A DNA stretch of 64,000 nucleotides from Trebonia sp035571275. Lineage in GTDB: Bacteria > Actinomycetota > Actinomycetes > Streptosporangiales > Streptosporangiaceae. The stretch is taken from positions 1 to 64,000 of the forward strand of contig DATMKQ010000140.1 of NCBI GenBank assembly GCA_035571275.1, read 5' to 3'. Numbering within the stretch: position 1 is the stretch's first letter; each line of letters opens with the position of its first letter. The position numbers and the translations under genes are program-made. Positions 51,139-59,679 of the stretch are shown here, one piece after another. Below the pieces are notes generated by a model. That model saw nothing but the letters and a program-made list of their open reading frames with translations. It searched no databases and had not been told where the DNA came from.

Positions 51139-51507
51139 TTGAGTAAAGAGAAGTTCGACCTCGTTTTTCTCGCGGGCGGAACGCTACTGAACGTGCTCGG
51201 TACGCGGCTGCGCCGCGAGCCGGCCACGCCACGAGAGTCGGTGGGCGCCGCCGTGTACACGCTGGGCCAAGTATTCGACGAGCACCGCGACCGCCTGGCG
51301 GACGCTGGCGCGGTCGAGAGGCAGATCGGGACGATCCGGCAGGAGCTGTGCGCGTCCAGGCCGCGCCGAGCTGTGCTCGCCGGGCTGGTTGACGAACTCG
51401 TCGAACAAGTCAGCCCCGTTGCGGAACTGGCGGACGCGGCGGAGCGAGCACGAACGGAGATATCGGGCTACCTGCGCGTGCGATTCGGGGGCTGGTCGAT
51501 CAGCTGA
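51139..51507 (+). CDS. Uncharacterised helical protein
   Basis: 122 aa from a TTG preceded by GGAAGGAAAA. The first 25 residues (KEKFDLVFLAGGTLLNVLGTRLRRE) are hydrophobic but short; the rest is helical and Arg/Glu-rich (VFDEHRDRLADAGAVERQIGTIRQEL, LVDELVEQVSPVAELADAAERARTEI) and may be a coiled coil. No family was recognised. The region upstream (50989-51138) is A+T-richer than its neighbours, as for a promoter. Confidence 0.6.
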   Translation: MSKEKFDLVFLAGGTLLNVLGTRLRREPATPRESVGAAVYTLGQVFDEHRDRLADAGAVERQIGTIRQELCASRPRRAVLAGLVDELVEQVSPVAELADAAERARTEISGYLRVRFGGWSIS

Positions 51508-51551
51508 ACGGCGCAGCCGCGAGCCGGATCGCCGCTAGTGTCTGAAGGAGC

Positions 51552-52322
51552 ATGGTAAGCGTCTACGACAGCGAGCGCCTCGCGACGGGTTACGCGTTCG
51601 ACAGGCCTCCGATACACGAGCACATCCTCCGGTCGGCCCACTTGGATCAGCAGGCCGAGCGGGCCTTGGACGTAGGGTGCGGCGCGGGCCTGTCCACTGC
51701 CGCACTGGGGTCTTTGGCCCGGCAGGTGATCGGCCTGGAACCGATCTCCACCATGCTCGGGCACCGGCGGACGGTCGCGCCGCTGGCCAGGTTCGTCATC
51801 GGCCAGGCTGAGCGGCTGCCGTTCGCCGCCGGGTCATTCGATCTGGTCTCGGCGGCAGGATCGCTGAACTACGCCGACCTCTCGTCGGCTCTCGCCGAGA
51901 TAGCGCGGGTGCTGACCAGCGACGGTACGTTTCTGCTTTACGACTTTTCCGTCGGCCGGCGCTCGGTCAGCGGCAACGAGCTGGCGGATTGGTTCGCCTC
52001 GTTCCAACAACGATTCCCGTGGCCGTCCGATGGTTGGCAGCCCTTTGACGTGCGCGAGTCGCCTCTCGTCGCGTATGGCTTGCGGCTGCTCGATTACACG
52101 GGCGTCGAGTGCCTGTTGCCGATGACATTGGATTCTTACCTGCGCTACATGCTCAGCGAGACCAACGTGGACAACGCCATCGCCCGCGGGGCCAGCAGCG
52201 CCGAAGAGGTTCGCGAGTGGTGCCGAGGAACACTGGAGGCGGTCTTCGCGAACGGTGAAGTGACCGTGGTCATCCCCGGACATATAGCCACGCTCGGCCG
52301 TTCACAGGCCACCCACGACTAG
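51552..52322 (+). CDS. Class I SAM-dependent methyltransferase
   Basis: 256 aa. Motif I ALDVGCGAGLSTAAL, the acidic-loop-equivalent GLEPISTML, AERLPFAAGSFDLVSAAGSLNYADL and EIARVLTSDGTFLLYDFSVG are present; the C-terminal half is helical. It resembles UbiE-type enzymes that act on small molecules. GGAG stands just before the ATG. It lies 44 bp behind the unknown helical protein and may be cotranscribed with it. Confidence 0.9.
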   Translation: MVSVYDSERLATGYAFDRPPIHEHILRSAHLDQQAERALDVGCGAGLSTAALGSLARQVIGLEPISTMLGHRRTVAPLARFVIGQAERLPFAAGSFDLVSAAGSLNYADLSSALAEIARVLTSDGTFLLYDFSVGRRSVSGNELADWFASFQQRFPWPSDGWQPFDVRESPLVAYGLRLLDYTGVECLLPMTLDSYLRYMLSETNVDNAIARGASSAEEVREWCRGTLEAVFANGEVTVVIPGHIATLGRSQATHD

Positions 52323-52722
52323 ACCTGCTGCCCCGCCAGCCAGCGGGCGCCTCGTTACGCCGCCCTGGGCGGCACCACCCTTCTCTCGTCGCTGCTAGCG
52401 ATGGCCCGTGAGTCTTGTGGCCTTCGGGGCGGGAGCGGTTCGGCAAGGTCGGCGTTGCCTCACCTCGCCCCCTCAGGCTGCCTCCGAGTTTGCTGCAAGT
52501 CGGCTGACCGTCAACTCTGCACACTGAGCGACCAATTTCGTGTCCGATATGGGCGGTATGTCTGGCGCGGAGGTATGCAAAGTGAGCGGGTGGGGCTGGT
52601 GTGATCCACGGGGTTTCGCGACGGGGGCAGGAAGCGAGGGCTGGGGCGATCCATGGAGATCGCGGAGGGAATTGGCGGTTGCCGGTCAGACCGGTCTCCC
52701 CGTCCGCACAAGATCTACCGCG
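52323..52722. other. Gene-free stretch with a short repeat
   Basis: About 400 bp with no convincing gene. It contains a 32-bp sequence (52573-52604) matching 381-412 at 26 positions. Nearby are two imperfect copies of GGCTGGTGTGATCCACGG. The short frames crossing it have no ribosome site or domain. Confidence 0.5.
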
Positions 52723-52956
52723 CTAAAGACGCGTCGCGAGCATGATGAGCATGATCACCAGAAACGCGCCCGCCGTAAGTATGAGGATCACCGCGAGGAC
52801 GTGCTCGAGGATCCAGTCCCGGCGTGCTCGCCGTTGCCGTTCCCTCAACGGCATCCTGCGCCGGGGCGGGCGATAGCCGGGCGGAGGATCGTGCAGGATA
52901 AGCGCCTTGGTCCTGCCGCCACCCCGCCCCCGCGGGCCACCGATCCAGACCATCAC
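52723..52956 (-). CDS. Small single-pass membrane protein
   Basis: 77 aa. A basic, Pro/Arg/Gly-rich cytoplasmic part (about 1-48, with PPPGYRPPRRRMPLRERQRRARRD) precedes one C-terminal hydrophobic helix (VLAVILILTAGAFLVIMLIML) and TRL. The clean positive-inside layout supports a real product. It is divergent from the LAL regulator gene. Function unknown. Confidence 0.55.
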   Translation of the reverse strand: MMVWIGGPRGRGGGRTKALILHDPPPGYRPPRRRMPLRERQRRARRDWILEHVLAVILILTAGAFLVIMLIMLATRL

Positions 52957-53136
52957 GCCTCCCGACGCTTTTGCCCGACAGTGTAATGCCGTGCGGGATG
53001 GCCGAAAAGACCACAGGCTCGCCCGTTTGGCTGTTACCGCTGCTCAGGCGGGTTTCTGCGGAGTTGTGGCGGCGTATTGTCCAGACAGCAGCGGACGAAG
53101 TCCTGGACAACGGATCGGCATCAGCTTGGCTGCGAC

Positions 53137-53191
53137 CGCTGTTTAGCCTGGAGACGGAGTCGTTCAGCGCACTGGCCGAAAGGACAGGCAC
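53137..53191 (+). repeat. Leader shared by the two LAL regulator genes (copy 1)
   Basis: The 55 bp before the LAL1 start match 62512-62567 in inverted orientation; the final 22 bp and the first 10 bp of the coding region are identical. An in-frame TAG inside the leader proves that translation begins at 53192. Confidence 0.85.
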
Positions 53192-55990
53192 ATGCCAGGC
53201 CCCAGTGAACTCGCGGCTTACCCGCCCGCACCCATCATCGGCCGGGAAGCCGAACTGGCCAGGCTGCACGGGCTTGTGGACTCGGCCCCGCAGGCCGGCC
53301 GGGTTCTGATCGTGATCGGTGAGCCAGGCATGGGCAAGACCGTGCTGCTGGCGAACGCGGCCAAACGGGCACGGTCAGCGGGCCAGCAGGTGCTGCGGGT
53401 CACAGGGCGGGAATCGGAGTCGAGACTCGCGTTCGCCGGGTTGCATCAGCTCCTGCGGTCGGTGCTGCCGGCCGCCGCCCGACTTCCTGGGCGGCAAGAA
53501 CGGGCGTTGCTCGGGGCCCTCGGCTTGGCCGCGGACCCCGTTACGCCCGACCTGCTTCTCACCGGCGTCGCCGTCCTCACCCTGCTGTCGGATCTTTCTG
53601 AACGCTCTCCGGTCCTGGTGGTCGCCGACGACGCCCACTGGCTCGACCGCAGCTCGCTTGATGCCCTGGCCTTCGCCGCCAGCCGCCTGGACACCGAGCC
53701 GATCGTGCTGCTTGTAGGCGCCAGGGGCCAGGCCCCGCCCCACGGATTTGAGCGGGGATTCCCAGAGCTGTACCTCGGGCCGCTGCCGGCGGCGGACGCC
53801 GGCCGACTGCTGGACGAGCAGCCTCACCCACCGCGGGGACGAGCGCGGGCGCAGGTACTCGACCAGGCAGAGGGTAATCCCATGGCGCTGATCGAGTTGG
53901 CGAAGGTCATCGCCGCCGATCCCGGCGCCAGTCGCCGCTGGGCCGCCGAGCCGCTCCCGCTGACTGACCGGCTGAGCACTGTCATCACCTCCAGGTTCGC
54001 CGCCCTACCAGCGGAGACGAAAGAGGCACTGCTGCTGGCCGCAGTGGCTGACGGCCAGGACTTGAGCGCGAGCAGCCGTGCGGCTGGGTCAGATGCGCGG
54101 GTCCTCGCGCCGGCCGAGCAGGAGGGCCTTGTCACGGTCGGCCGGACCGGGCTGCAGTTCTCCCATCCCCTCGTCCGCTCCGCCATCTACCACTCCGCGC
54201 CCTTCGCGCAGCGCGCCGCGGCGCACCGTCAGCTCGCCCAAGCCCTGCACGACCAGCCAGACCGTCGAGCCTGGCACCTGGCCACCGCGGCACTGCAGCC
54301 GGACGAGCAGGTGGCTTGGCTGCTCGAGGCCACCGCCACCCAGGCGCAACACCGTGGCGGCGCCGCCGCCGCGGCGCTGGCCATGGAACGTGCCGCGGAT
54401 CTCAGCCCCGACCCCAAGGACCAGGCACGCCGGCTTGTAGCCGCTGCCTCGGCCGCCGTTCCCACCGGCCAGGCCGACTGGATCCAGGACCTCACCACCC
54501 GCGCCCTCGCCGTCACATCGGACCCCGGACTACGGCTGACTGCCCGCCACGACGCCGGGTGGGCGCTGGCCTACTCGGGCCGGCCTTCTGCCGCGCTGGA
54601 CGCGCTCATCTCCGTCGCCGAAGAGGCGGCCCGCGACCTGCCGACCCTCGCCTGGGAGGCCCTCGCGGATGCCGCTACCGTCGTGTACCACGCAGGCACG
54701 CCCGACAGCTGCCAGGCCGTAGGCCGCGTTCTCTGGCTCCTGGAAAATCAGGGATGCCGGTCCGCCAGCGATAGCCCGCGCGTTGATTACGGCCCGCGCA
54801 AGCTCTGGATACAGGCATGCACCGACCCCTTCGGCAGCAGAAGCGAGCTCATCAGGTACCTGCGCGAGACCAGCCGCTCTCCTCATGACGAGCCCGCGCT
54901 GTGGCGAATCGGTTCCACCGCATGGCTCCTAGACGAATCCCACCTGGCGATCACCATGCTGCAGGACGCCATGCAGCGGCTCAAAGCCCCCGGCACGCGG
55001 GGCACTAGCGGCCCCGGCCTCACCGCGCTCGGATGGGCATACATCGACAGTGGGCGCTGGGACGACGCCCAGGAAGCCGCCACAGAAGCTGCCGACCTGG
55101 CCGAGGCGAACCAGATGAAACTCATCGCCGCGGCCGCGGACTTGATCGCCGCCACCGTCTTTGCCATGCGTGGCGACGCCCCCGCGGCACGCACGCATGC
55201 GAACAGGGCGCTGGCCACCGCCGACCCGGCAGAAAGCGGGCTGATAGCCGCCCGGGCGCGGCGGGCCCTCGGCATCGCCGCCCTCACCAACGGCAGCCAC
55301 CTCCTTGCCTTCACCCAACTTCGCCAGCTCTTCAGCGAGCAAGGCGCGCCCGTCCACAACATCTTCTCCTACCTAGGCGTGGCCGATCTCGCCGCCGCCG
55401 CGGTCCGTGCCGACCGGGCGATGGAAGGACAAGGCGTCCTCGAGCAGGCGCTCAGCCACCTAGGCGGCACGGCTTCTCCCCGGGTTGGCCAGCTCATCGC
55501 CCGCGCGCGCGGCATCCTCGCCGGCCCGGACGGCGCTGAAGCCCATTTCGAGACGGCGCTCGCCGACCCGGCCGGGGAGCAGTGGCCCTTCGAGCGGGCA
55601 CAGCTTCGCCTTGACTACGGCGAGTGGCTGCGGCGGCGCCGCCGGATCAACGACGCCAAGCCCGTTCTGGCCCAGGCCCTGGCCACCTTCCGCCAGCTAA
55701 GGACCTGGTCCTGGGCGCAGCGGGCCGAGGCGGAGCTGCGGGCCAGCGGTGTGGCCGCGACGGGTACACCCGGCGAACCCGATGCCCTGTGGGAACTGAC
55801 CCCGCAGCAGCGCCAGATCGTCCGGCTGGCGAGCGAAGGCCTGACCAACCGCGAGATCGGCGACCGGCTCTTCCTCTCACCCCGCACAGTCAGCTCACAC
55901 CTGTACCGGTCCTACCCCAAGCTCGGGGTCACCGATCGCCACCAGCTACGCGACGTCATCGCCCGCGCCGGCACCGCGGCGCCAGCCTGA
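53192..55990 (+). CDS. LuxR-family ATP-dependent regulator (LAL), paralogue 1
   Basis: 932 aa. An N-terminal AAA-type NTPase (Walker A GEPGMGKT at 43-50, Walker B VLVVADDAHWLD at 141-152) is followed by a long helical-repeat region (about 300-860). A LuxR helix-turn-helix closes it (LTPQQRQIVRLASEGLTNREIGDRLFLSPRTVSSHLYRSYPKLGV, last 65 residues). LALs are MalT-like activators that oligomerise with ATP and an inducer. It is followed after 28 bp by a TGCAGT-N7-CGGATACC element and the RidA gene. It is a recent paralogue of the gene at 59680-62511. Confidence 0.95.
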   Translation: MPGPSELAAYPPAPIIGREAELARLHGLVDSAPQAGRVLIVIGEPGMGKTVLLANAAKRARSAGQQVLRVTGRESESRLAFAGLHQLLRSVLPAAARLPGRQERALLGALGLAADPVTPDLLLTGVAVLTLLSDLSERSPVLVVADDAHWLDRSSLDALAFAASRLDTEPIVLLVGARGQAPPHGFERGFPELYLGPLPAADAGRLLDEQPHPPRGRARAQVLDQAEGNPMALIELAKVIAADPGASRRWAAEPLPLTDRLSTVITSRFAALPAETKEALLLAAVADGQDLSASSRAAGSDARVLAPAEQEGLVTVGRTGLQFSHPLVRSAIYHSAPFAQRAAAHRQLAQALHDQPDRRAWHLATAALQPDEQVAWLLEATATQAQHRGGAAAAALAMERAADLSPDPKDQARRLVAAASAAVPTGQADWIQDLTTRALAVTSDPGLRLTARHDAGWALAYSGRPSAALDALISVAEEAARDLPTLAWEALADAATVVYHAGTPDSCQAVGRVLWLLENQGCRSASDSPRVDYGPRKLWIQACTDPFGSRSELIRYLRETSRSPHDEPALWRIGSTAWLLDESHLAITMLQDAMQRLKAPGTRGTSGPGLTALGWAYIDSGRWDDAQEAATEAADLAEANQMKLIAAAADLIAATVFAMRGDAPAARTHANRALATADPAESGLIAARARRALGIAALTNGSHLLAFTQLRQLFSEQGAPVHNIFSYLGVADLAAAAVRADRAMEGQGVLEQALSHLGGTASPRVGQLIARARGILAGPDGAEAHFETALADPAGEQWPFERAQLRLDYGEWLRRRRRINDAKPVLAQALATFRQLRTWSWAQRAEAELRASGVAATGTPGEPDALWELTPQQRQIVRLASEGLTNREIGDRLFLSPRTVSSHLYRSYPKLGVTDRHQLRDVIARAGTAAPA

Positions 55991-56018
55991 GAAGACGCAG
56001 AAAGCGGGACTTCGCAGG

Positions 56019-56039
56019 TGCAGTCACCTGTCGGATACC
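56019..56039 (+). promoter_or_regulatory. TGCAGT-N7-CGGATACC element upstream of ridA-like gene
   Basis: TGCAGT (56019-56024), 7 nt, CGGATACC (56032-56039), followed by a GGCCCTG-type tail; 68 bp before the start at 56108. One of four copies. Confidence 0.7.
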
Positions 56040-56107
56040 GGGACGGCCCTGCTTCCTCCAAGGTGGAGGCAACGCAGAAACGACGCATCCTGACGGAGGC
56101 CGCCATC

Positions 56108-56500
56108 ATGATTATCTTCGATAACCCTGCGACCGTGCCCGCCCCGGCCGGGGCATATTCCCACGTCGCGCGCGCTGAACTCGGTGATAAGACCATCCTT
56201 CAGCTGTCTGGCCAGGCCGCCATTGACGCCGAAGGCAATATCGTCGGCGGCAACGACGTGGCCGCGCAGGCGGAATACATCATGGACAACATCACCGCGA
56301 TCCTGGCCGCCCACGGCGCCACCCTGGCCGACGTGGTCAACATCCGCGCCTACATCACCGACATGAGCCGACTTTCCGAGTACGGCAAGGTACGGGCGGC
56401 GCGCTTCACCGGGACACCACCGACCGTCACGACCGTGGAGGTGTCCCGCTTGTTCGTCTCCGGTGCGCTCCTCGAGGTCGAGGTTTCGGCCATTACCTGA
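56108..56500 (+). CDS. RidA/YjgF-family enamine deaminase-like protein
   Basis: 130 aa of the RidA family, which hydrolyses reactive enamine/imine intermediates. PAGAYSHVARAELGDKTILQLSGQAAIDAEGNIVGGNDVAAQAEYIMDNITAILAAHGATLADVVNIRAYITDM is conserved in outline. In place of the canonical catalytic Arg, the region RAARFTGTPPTVTTVEVSRLF keeps only part of the signature, so it may belong to an Rid subgroup other than RidA itself. The ATG at 56108 has GGAGG 9 nt upstream; the 30 extra residues of the upstream frame are rejected. The LAL-type element lies in front. Confidence 0.9.
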   Translation: MIIFDNPATVPAPAGAYSHVARAELGDKTILQLSGQAAIDAEGNIVGGNDVAAQAEYIMDNITAILAAHGATLADVVNIRAYITDMSRLSEYGKVRAARFTGTPPTVTTVEVSRLFVSGALLEVEVSAIT

Positions 56501-56964
56501 GCACGTGAATCGCCGTCAGCTTGCCGCCATCGGGAGCGACTCGGTGGCCCGCATCACTGGCCACGCTTGGTCCTGCAACGGCAGTTATGGAAGGTAAAAG
56601 CGCAGAGTCTTGAGGATGCACCGCACGACCGGCCACGGGCATCACGGCCACCCGAGGATGACGGCAAGCGGCTACCTGCCCGTTTTGCCCTGATTGCCTC
56701 AACGGCTCGTTGAAAGTTAGCACTGTAATTCCATGATCTCGAAACTTATATGTACCAATAGCTACCAAATGCCTACGTGATAAAAAATGTTTACGCGATC
56801 ATGAGCCTGGCAGCGACTGGGACCGCGCACCGGGAGCTAACACGGCACCACCAGGATCCCTCGCCGCACAACCGGCTCCCCAACCCGCCGACCCGCCAGC
56901 ACAACCAGCCCGGAGAGGCCCCAACCACAAGCACCGTCGCAGTACTAGCTAGGGAGGTTGCCCC
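56501..56964. other. Gene-free, A+T-richer stretch before DUF1330 gene
   Basis: 464 bp with no credible gene. The part 56700-56790 has several A/T runs and may hold a promoter. The short frame at 56777-56968 is Thr/Pro/His-rich without a ribosome site and is not accepted. No TGCAGT-N7-CGGATACC element was found here. Confidence 0.5.
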
Positions 56965-57288
56965 ATGACCGTTTACATGGTGGCGCAGGTGGAGATCCTG
57001 GACCGGGAGCAGTGGGAGCGCTACAAGGAGATCGCCGCGTGGGAAATCGCCCGGCACGGCGGACGCTACCTCGCGCGCGGCGCCAACCCGGAAGTGGCAG
57101 AAGCCGACTGGAAGCAGCCGGAAAACCTGCGGATCAACATGGTCGCGTTCCCCAGCATGGAGCAGGCTCACGCCTGGTACAACTCACCGGAATACGCCAA
57201 AGCACTGGCCTTCAGGAAAATCGCGGTACACCGGCGCCTGTTCTTCGTACATGGCGCGGACGAGCCGCAATGGTGCTATGAGTCGTGA
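56965..57288 (+). CDS. DUF1330-family protein
   Basis: A 107-aa dimeric alpha/beta-barrel-type protein: MTVYMVAQVEILDREQWERYKEIAA, GGRYLARGANPEVAEADW and NMVAFPSMEQAHAWYNSPEYAKAL. GGGAGG precedes the ATG. DUF1330 proteins resemble antibiotic monooxygenase-like barrels, but their activity is not established. It stands between the RidA gene and the SDR-peroxiredoxin operon of the LAL region. Confidence 0.93.
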   Translation: MTVYMVAQVEILDREQWERYKEIAAWEIARHGGRYLARGANPEVAEADWKQPENLRINMVAFPSMEQAHAWYNSPEYAKALAFRKIAVHRRLFFVHGADEPQWCYES

Positions 57289-57461
57289 GCGCGGTTCTTT
57301 AACTGGGCCGCGTTTCTGGAGACGCCCGCCCGAGTTCGAGTACGTTGGCCACGGCACGATCCCCACCGCCGCCGCGACGAAGGGAACCTGGCCGAACGAG
57401 CGCCACCGGCCGTTCGGTGAAAAGAATTTCAATTAATCTGAACGGAGGGTGGTTTTCCGAT

Positions 57462-58037
57462 TTACGTATGTTCTTGCTGGTACGGGTGGAACTTCGACTT
57501 GTCGCCGGCGTCCCAGCTCTCGCGGAAGCCGGGTGCGGCCAGGTCCCAGTCCGGGCGGATCTCGCGGGTCGCCTCGCGCAGGTCCCGGCGCAGGTCCTCG
57601 AACGACGGCCGGCCCCAGAACCAGTAGCCGTTGTAGACGCTGAAGATGACAAGCCCGGGCTTGAGCACCAGCGTGTACGGGATCATCGGGTCGTGGTACG
57701 GGTCGGTGTACTCCTTGATGTCCAGGTCCTTCTGGACGTGGCGACCCGCGTCGGACAGGAACGTCCACTGCGCGCCCACCTGATCGCGGAACTCGTTGGT
57801 CTCCAGGATGTTGTCGGTGGAGATCGTGACGATCTGGGTATAGGCGACGGCGATCTTGGGGTAGTTCGCGGCCAGCTCGAGGTGCTGCTGGTGGTCCTTC
57901 GGGCAGAAGGAGCCGCGCGAGAGGATCACAATCATCGGGTCGATCCCCTGCAGCTCGCTGAGCCTGCGCCTGGTCTTGGTTTGGTCGGTCAGCTCATAGT
58001 CGGGGAAGACCCCGCCGGGCACGATATCGGCGCGCAT
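57462..58037 (-). CDS. Peroxiredoxin-like (AhpC/TSA) redoxin
   Basis: 191 aa with a thioredoxin-like fold: GGVFPDYELTDQTKTRRRLSEL, then VILSRGSFCPKDHQQHLE with the only Cys (Cys45 of the CPxx type) at the place of the peroxidatic Cys, and TFLSDAGRHVQKDLDIKEY. There is no resolving Cys, so it would need an external thiol such as mycothiol. AAGGAG lies 7 nt before the ATG. It follows the SDR gene by 33 bp on the same strand and is probably cotranscribed with it from the LAL-type element. Confidence 0.9.
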   Translation of the reverse strand: MRADIVPGGVFPDYELTDQTKTRRRLSELQGIDPMIVILSRGSFCPKDHQQHLELAANYPKIAVAYTQIVTISTDNILETNEFRDQVGAQWTFLSDAGRHVQKDLDIKEYTDPYHDPMIPYTLVLKPGLVIFSVYNGYWFWGRPSFEDLRRDLREATREIRPDWDLAAPGFRESWDAGDKSKFHPYQQEHT

Positions 58038-58070
58038 AGGTTTACTCCTTGTCGACGGTGATGTCGGGGA

Positions 58071-58805
58071 TCAGATCGCGGTGCGGCCGCCGTCGGCGGC
58101 GAAGACCGCGCCGGTGACGTAGCTGGCCTTCGGCGATGCGAGGAAGGCGATGACCTCAGCGATCTCGGCGGGCCGAGCGGCACGGGAGAGCAGGGTCGTG
58201 GCGCCTTGGGTCTCGAGGCGTTCGCGCGTGGTAGCGGCGGTGAACACCGGTCCGGGGGCGACCGCGTTGACCCGGACCCCGGCCGGGCTGAACTCGGCGG
58301 CCCACGACCGGGTCATCGACGCCAAGGTGGCCTTGGTGGCGCTGTAGGCGGCGGCTCCGACCAGGCCGATCTGGCCGGCCATGCTGCCAATGTTGATGAT
58401 GCTGCCGCTGCCCCTGGCTACCATCTTCGGTGCCAGCGCGGCGACCAGGAAGTACGCTGCTCGCACGTTGGCCGCGAACATCCGGTCGAAGGTCGCCACG
58501 TCGAGCTCGGCCGTCGGCCCGAACCAGGCGAACCCGGCGTTGTTCACCAGCACGTCGACCGTGCCCGCTCGCCCGGCCAGATCATCCAGCTGGGCCGGGT
58601 CGCTGAGGTCGGCGGCCATGAACCGGGCCGTGCCGCCGTCCGCTTTGATCGCGGCGACTACCTCAGAACCACGAACGGGGTTCCGGCCGTGCACGATGAC
58701 TTCGGCGCCGTGCCGGCCTAGTTCCTGGGCCGCTGCCTGACCGATGCCTGAAGTGGCCCCGGTGACCAGGGCACTGTAGCCCTCTAGGTCTCGCTGCTCG
58801 TTCAT
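58071..58805 (-). CDS. Short-chain dehydrogenase/reductase
   Basis: 244 aa. NAD(P)-binding TGATSGIG, NNAGFAWFG, catalytic Ser in NIGSMAGQIG and YSATKA, then the PGPVFTAATT and SYVTGAVFAADGG end. It oxidises or reduces an unknown alcohol/ketone. The frame is open to 58892, but the ATG at 58805 starts the fold (MNEQRDLEGYSALVTG) and leaves the regulatory element 58869-58889 untranslated, so it is preferred. First gene of a two-gene operon with the redoxin. Confidence 0.93.
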   Translation of the reverse strand: MNEQRDLEGYSALVTGATSGIGQAAAQELGRHGAEVIVHGRNPVRGSEVVAAIKADGGTARFMAADLSDPAQLDDLAGRAGTVDVLVNNAGFAWFGPTAELDVATFDRMFAANVRAAYFLVAALAPKMVARGSGSIINIGSMAGQIGLVGAAAYSATKATLASMTRSWAAEFSPAGVRVNAVAPGPVFTAATTRERLETQGATTLLSRAARPAEIAEVIAFLASPKASYVTGAVFAADGGRTAI

Positions 58806-58868
58806 CTCTCGGCTTTCGTTGACGGGACTTCTCAGTACCTCAACCATGGACGGCGCCGGGCCCGCCGG

Positions 58869-58889
58869 GGTATCCGACGCATGACTGCA
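58869..58889 (-). promoter_or_regulatory. TGCAGT-N7-CGGATACC element upstream of the SDR-redoxin operon
   Basis: On the minus strand TGCAGT (58889-58884), 7 nt, CGGATACC (58876-58869), 63 bp before the SDR start at 58805. It is back-to-back with the element at 58909-58929 that faces the other way. Confidence 0.7.
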
Positions 58890-58908
58890 CATCGCGGCCC
58901 ACCAGCAC

Positions 58909-58929
58909 TGCAGTCAGGCGGCGGATACC
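58909..58929 (+). promoter_or_regulatory. TGCAGT-N7-CGGATACC element upstream of the deleted hydrolase
   Basis: TGCAGT (58909-58914), 7 nt, CGGATACC (58922-58929), then GTCACGGCCTGCC; 32 bp before the ATG at 58962. Confidence 0.7.
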
Positions 58930-58961
58930 GTCACGGCCTGCCCGCGAGGGACGCTGACGTT

Positions 58962-59639
58962 ATGACTCAGTTCACGCATGACACGGTGCCCACCCAGTAC
59001 GCCGAGGGCGGCGGTATACGTTTCGCGTACCGCCGGTTCGGGCTCCCCGGACGTCCTCCGCTCGTGTTTTTCCAGCACTTCATGGGCACCCTGGATGACC
59101 ATGACCCCGCTCTGAGCGATGCCTTCGCGAGCGACCGCGAGGTCATCTTGTTCGACAACGCCGGGGTGGCGGCCTCCAGCGGGACCGTGCCCGACACCAT
59201 CGAGGCCATGGCCCGCGACGCGATCAGTTTCACCGACGCGCTCGGACTGGACACCATCGACGTCGTGGCCCACTCGATGGGCGGCCTGGTCGCCCAGGAG
59301 GTCGCCCTCGCCCGCCCCGACTTGGTGCGCCGCCTGCTGCTGGTCGGCACCGGGCCGCGGGGCGGTGAAGGCATCGGTGCCACGCCAGTCTGGGTCGCGG
59401 AGCTGTTCACCCGCAAGTACGAGCAGCAGGAGGACATGTGGCTGCCGATCCTGTTCGCCCCGACCCAGACCAGCCAGGCAGCCGGGCGTGCCTACGTCGA
59501 GCGCATCGTGGCCCGCGCCGACCGCGACACGCCCGTCTCCGACCAGTCCATCGCCGCCCAGAGAGCGGCGCTCGCGGCTTACGGCGCCGCCAAGGACCCA
59601 CATCGGACTGTTTGTCCGCCACGCGCGCATCTTCCTTGA
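58962..59639 (+). pseudogene. Alpha/beta hydrolase gene with internal deletion
   Basis: The 225-aa frame begins as a normal alpha/beta hydrolase: VFFQHFMGT (oxyanion region), VVAHSMGGLVAQE with the nucleophile Ser, and the start of the cap domain. After AAYGAAKD it runs into unrelated residues and stops at 59639. In another frame the next bases read LFVRHARIFLDD followed by a stop at 59646, the typical end of such hydrolases. So about 55 residues, which should carry the catalytic Asp and His, are missing and the frame is shifted. The product should be inactive. It still has the regulatory element upstream. Confidence 0.75.
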
Positions 59640-59679
59640 CGACTAGCGCCTCACGCGCGTAGCTGTCGCCGGGAACGAC

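Noticed and set aside
52540..52986. 148-aa frame on the plus strand
   Set aside because: Basic, low-complexity translation with no ribosome site, antisense to a better small membrane-protein frame.
56777..56968. 63-aa frame before the DUF1330 gene
   Set aside because: His/Pro/Thr-rich translation, no ribosome site, overlaps the next gene's ribosome site.
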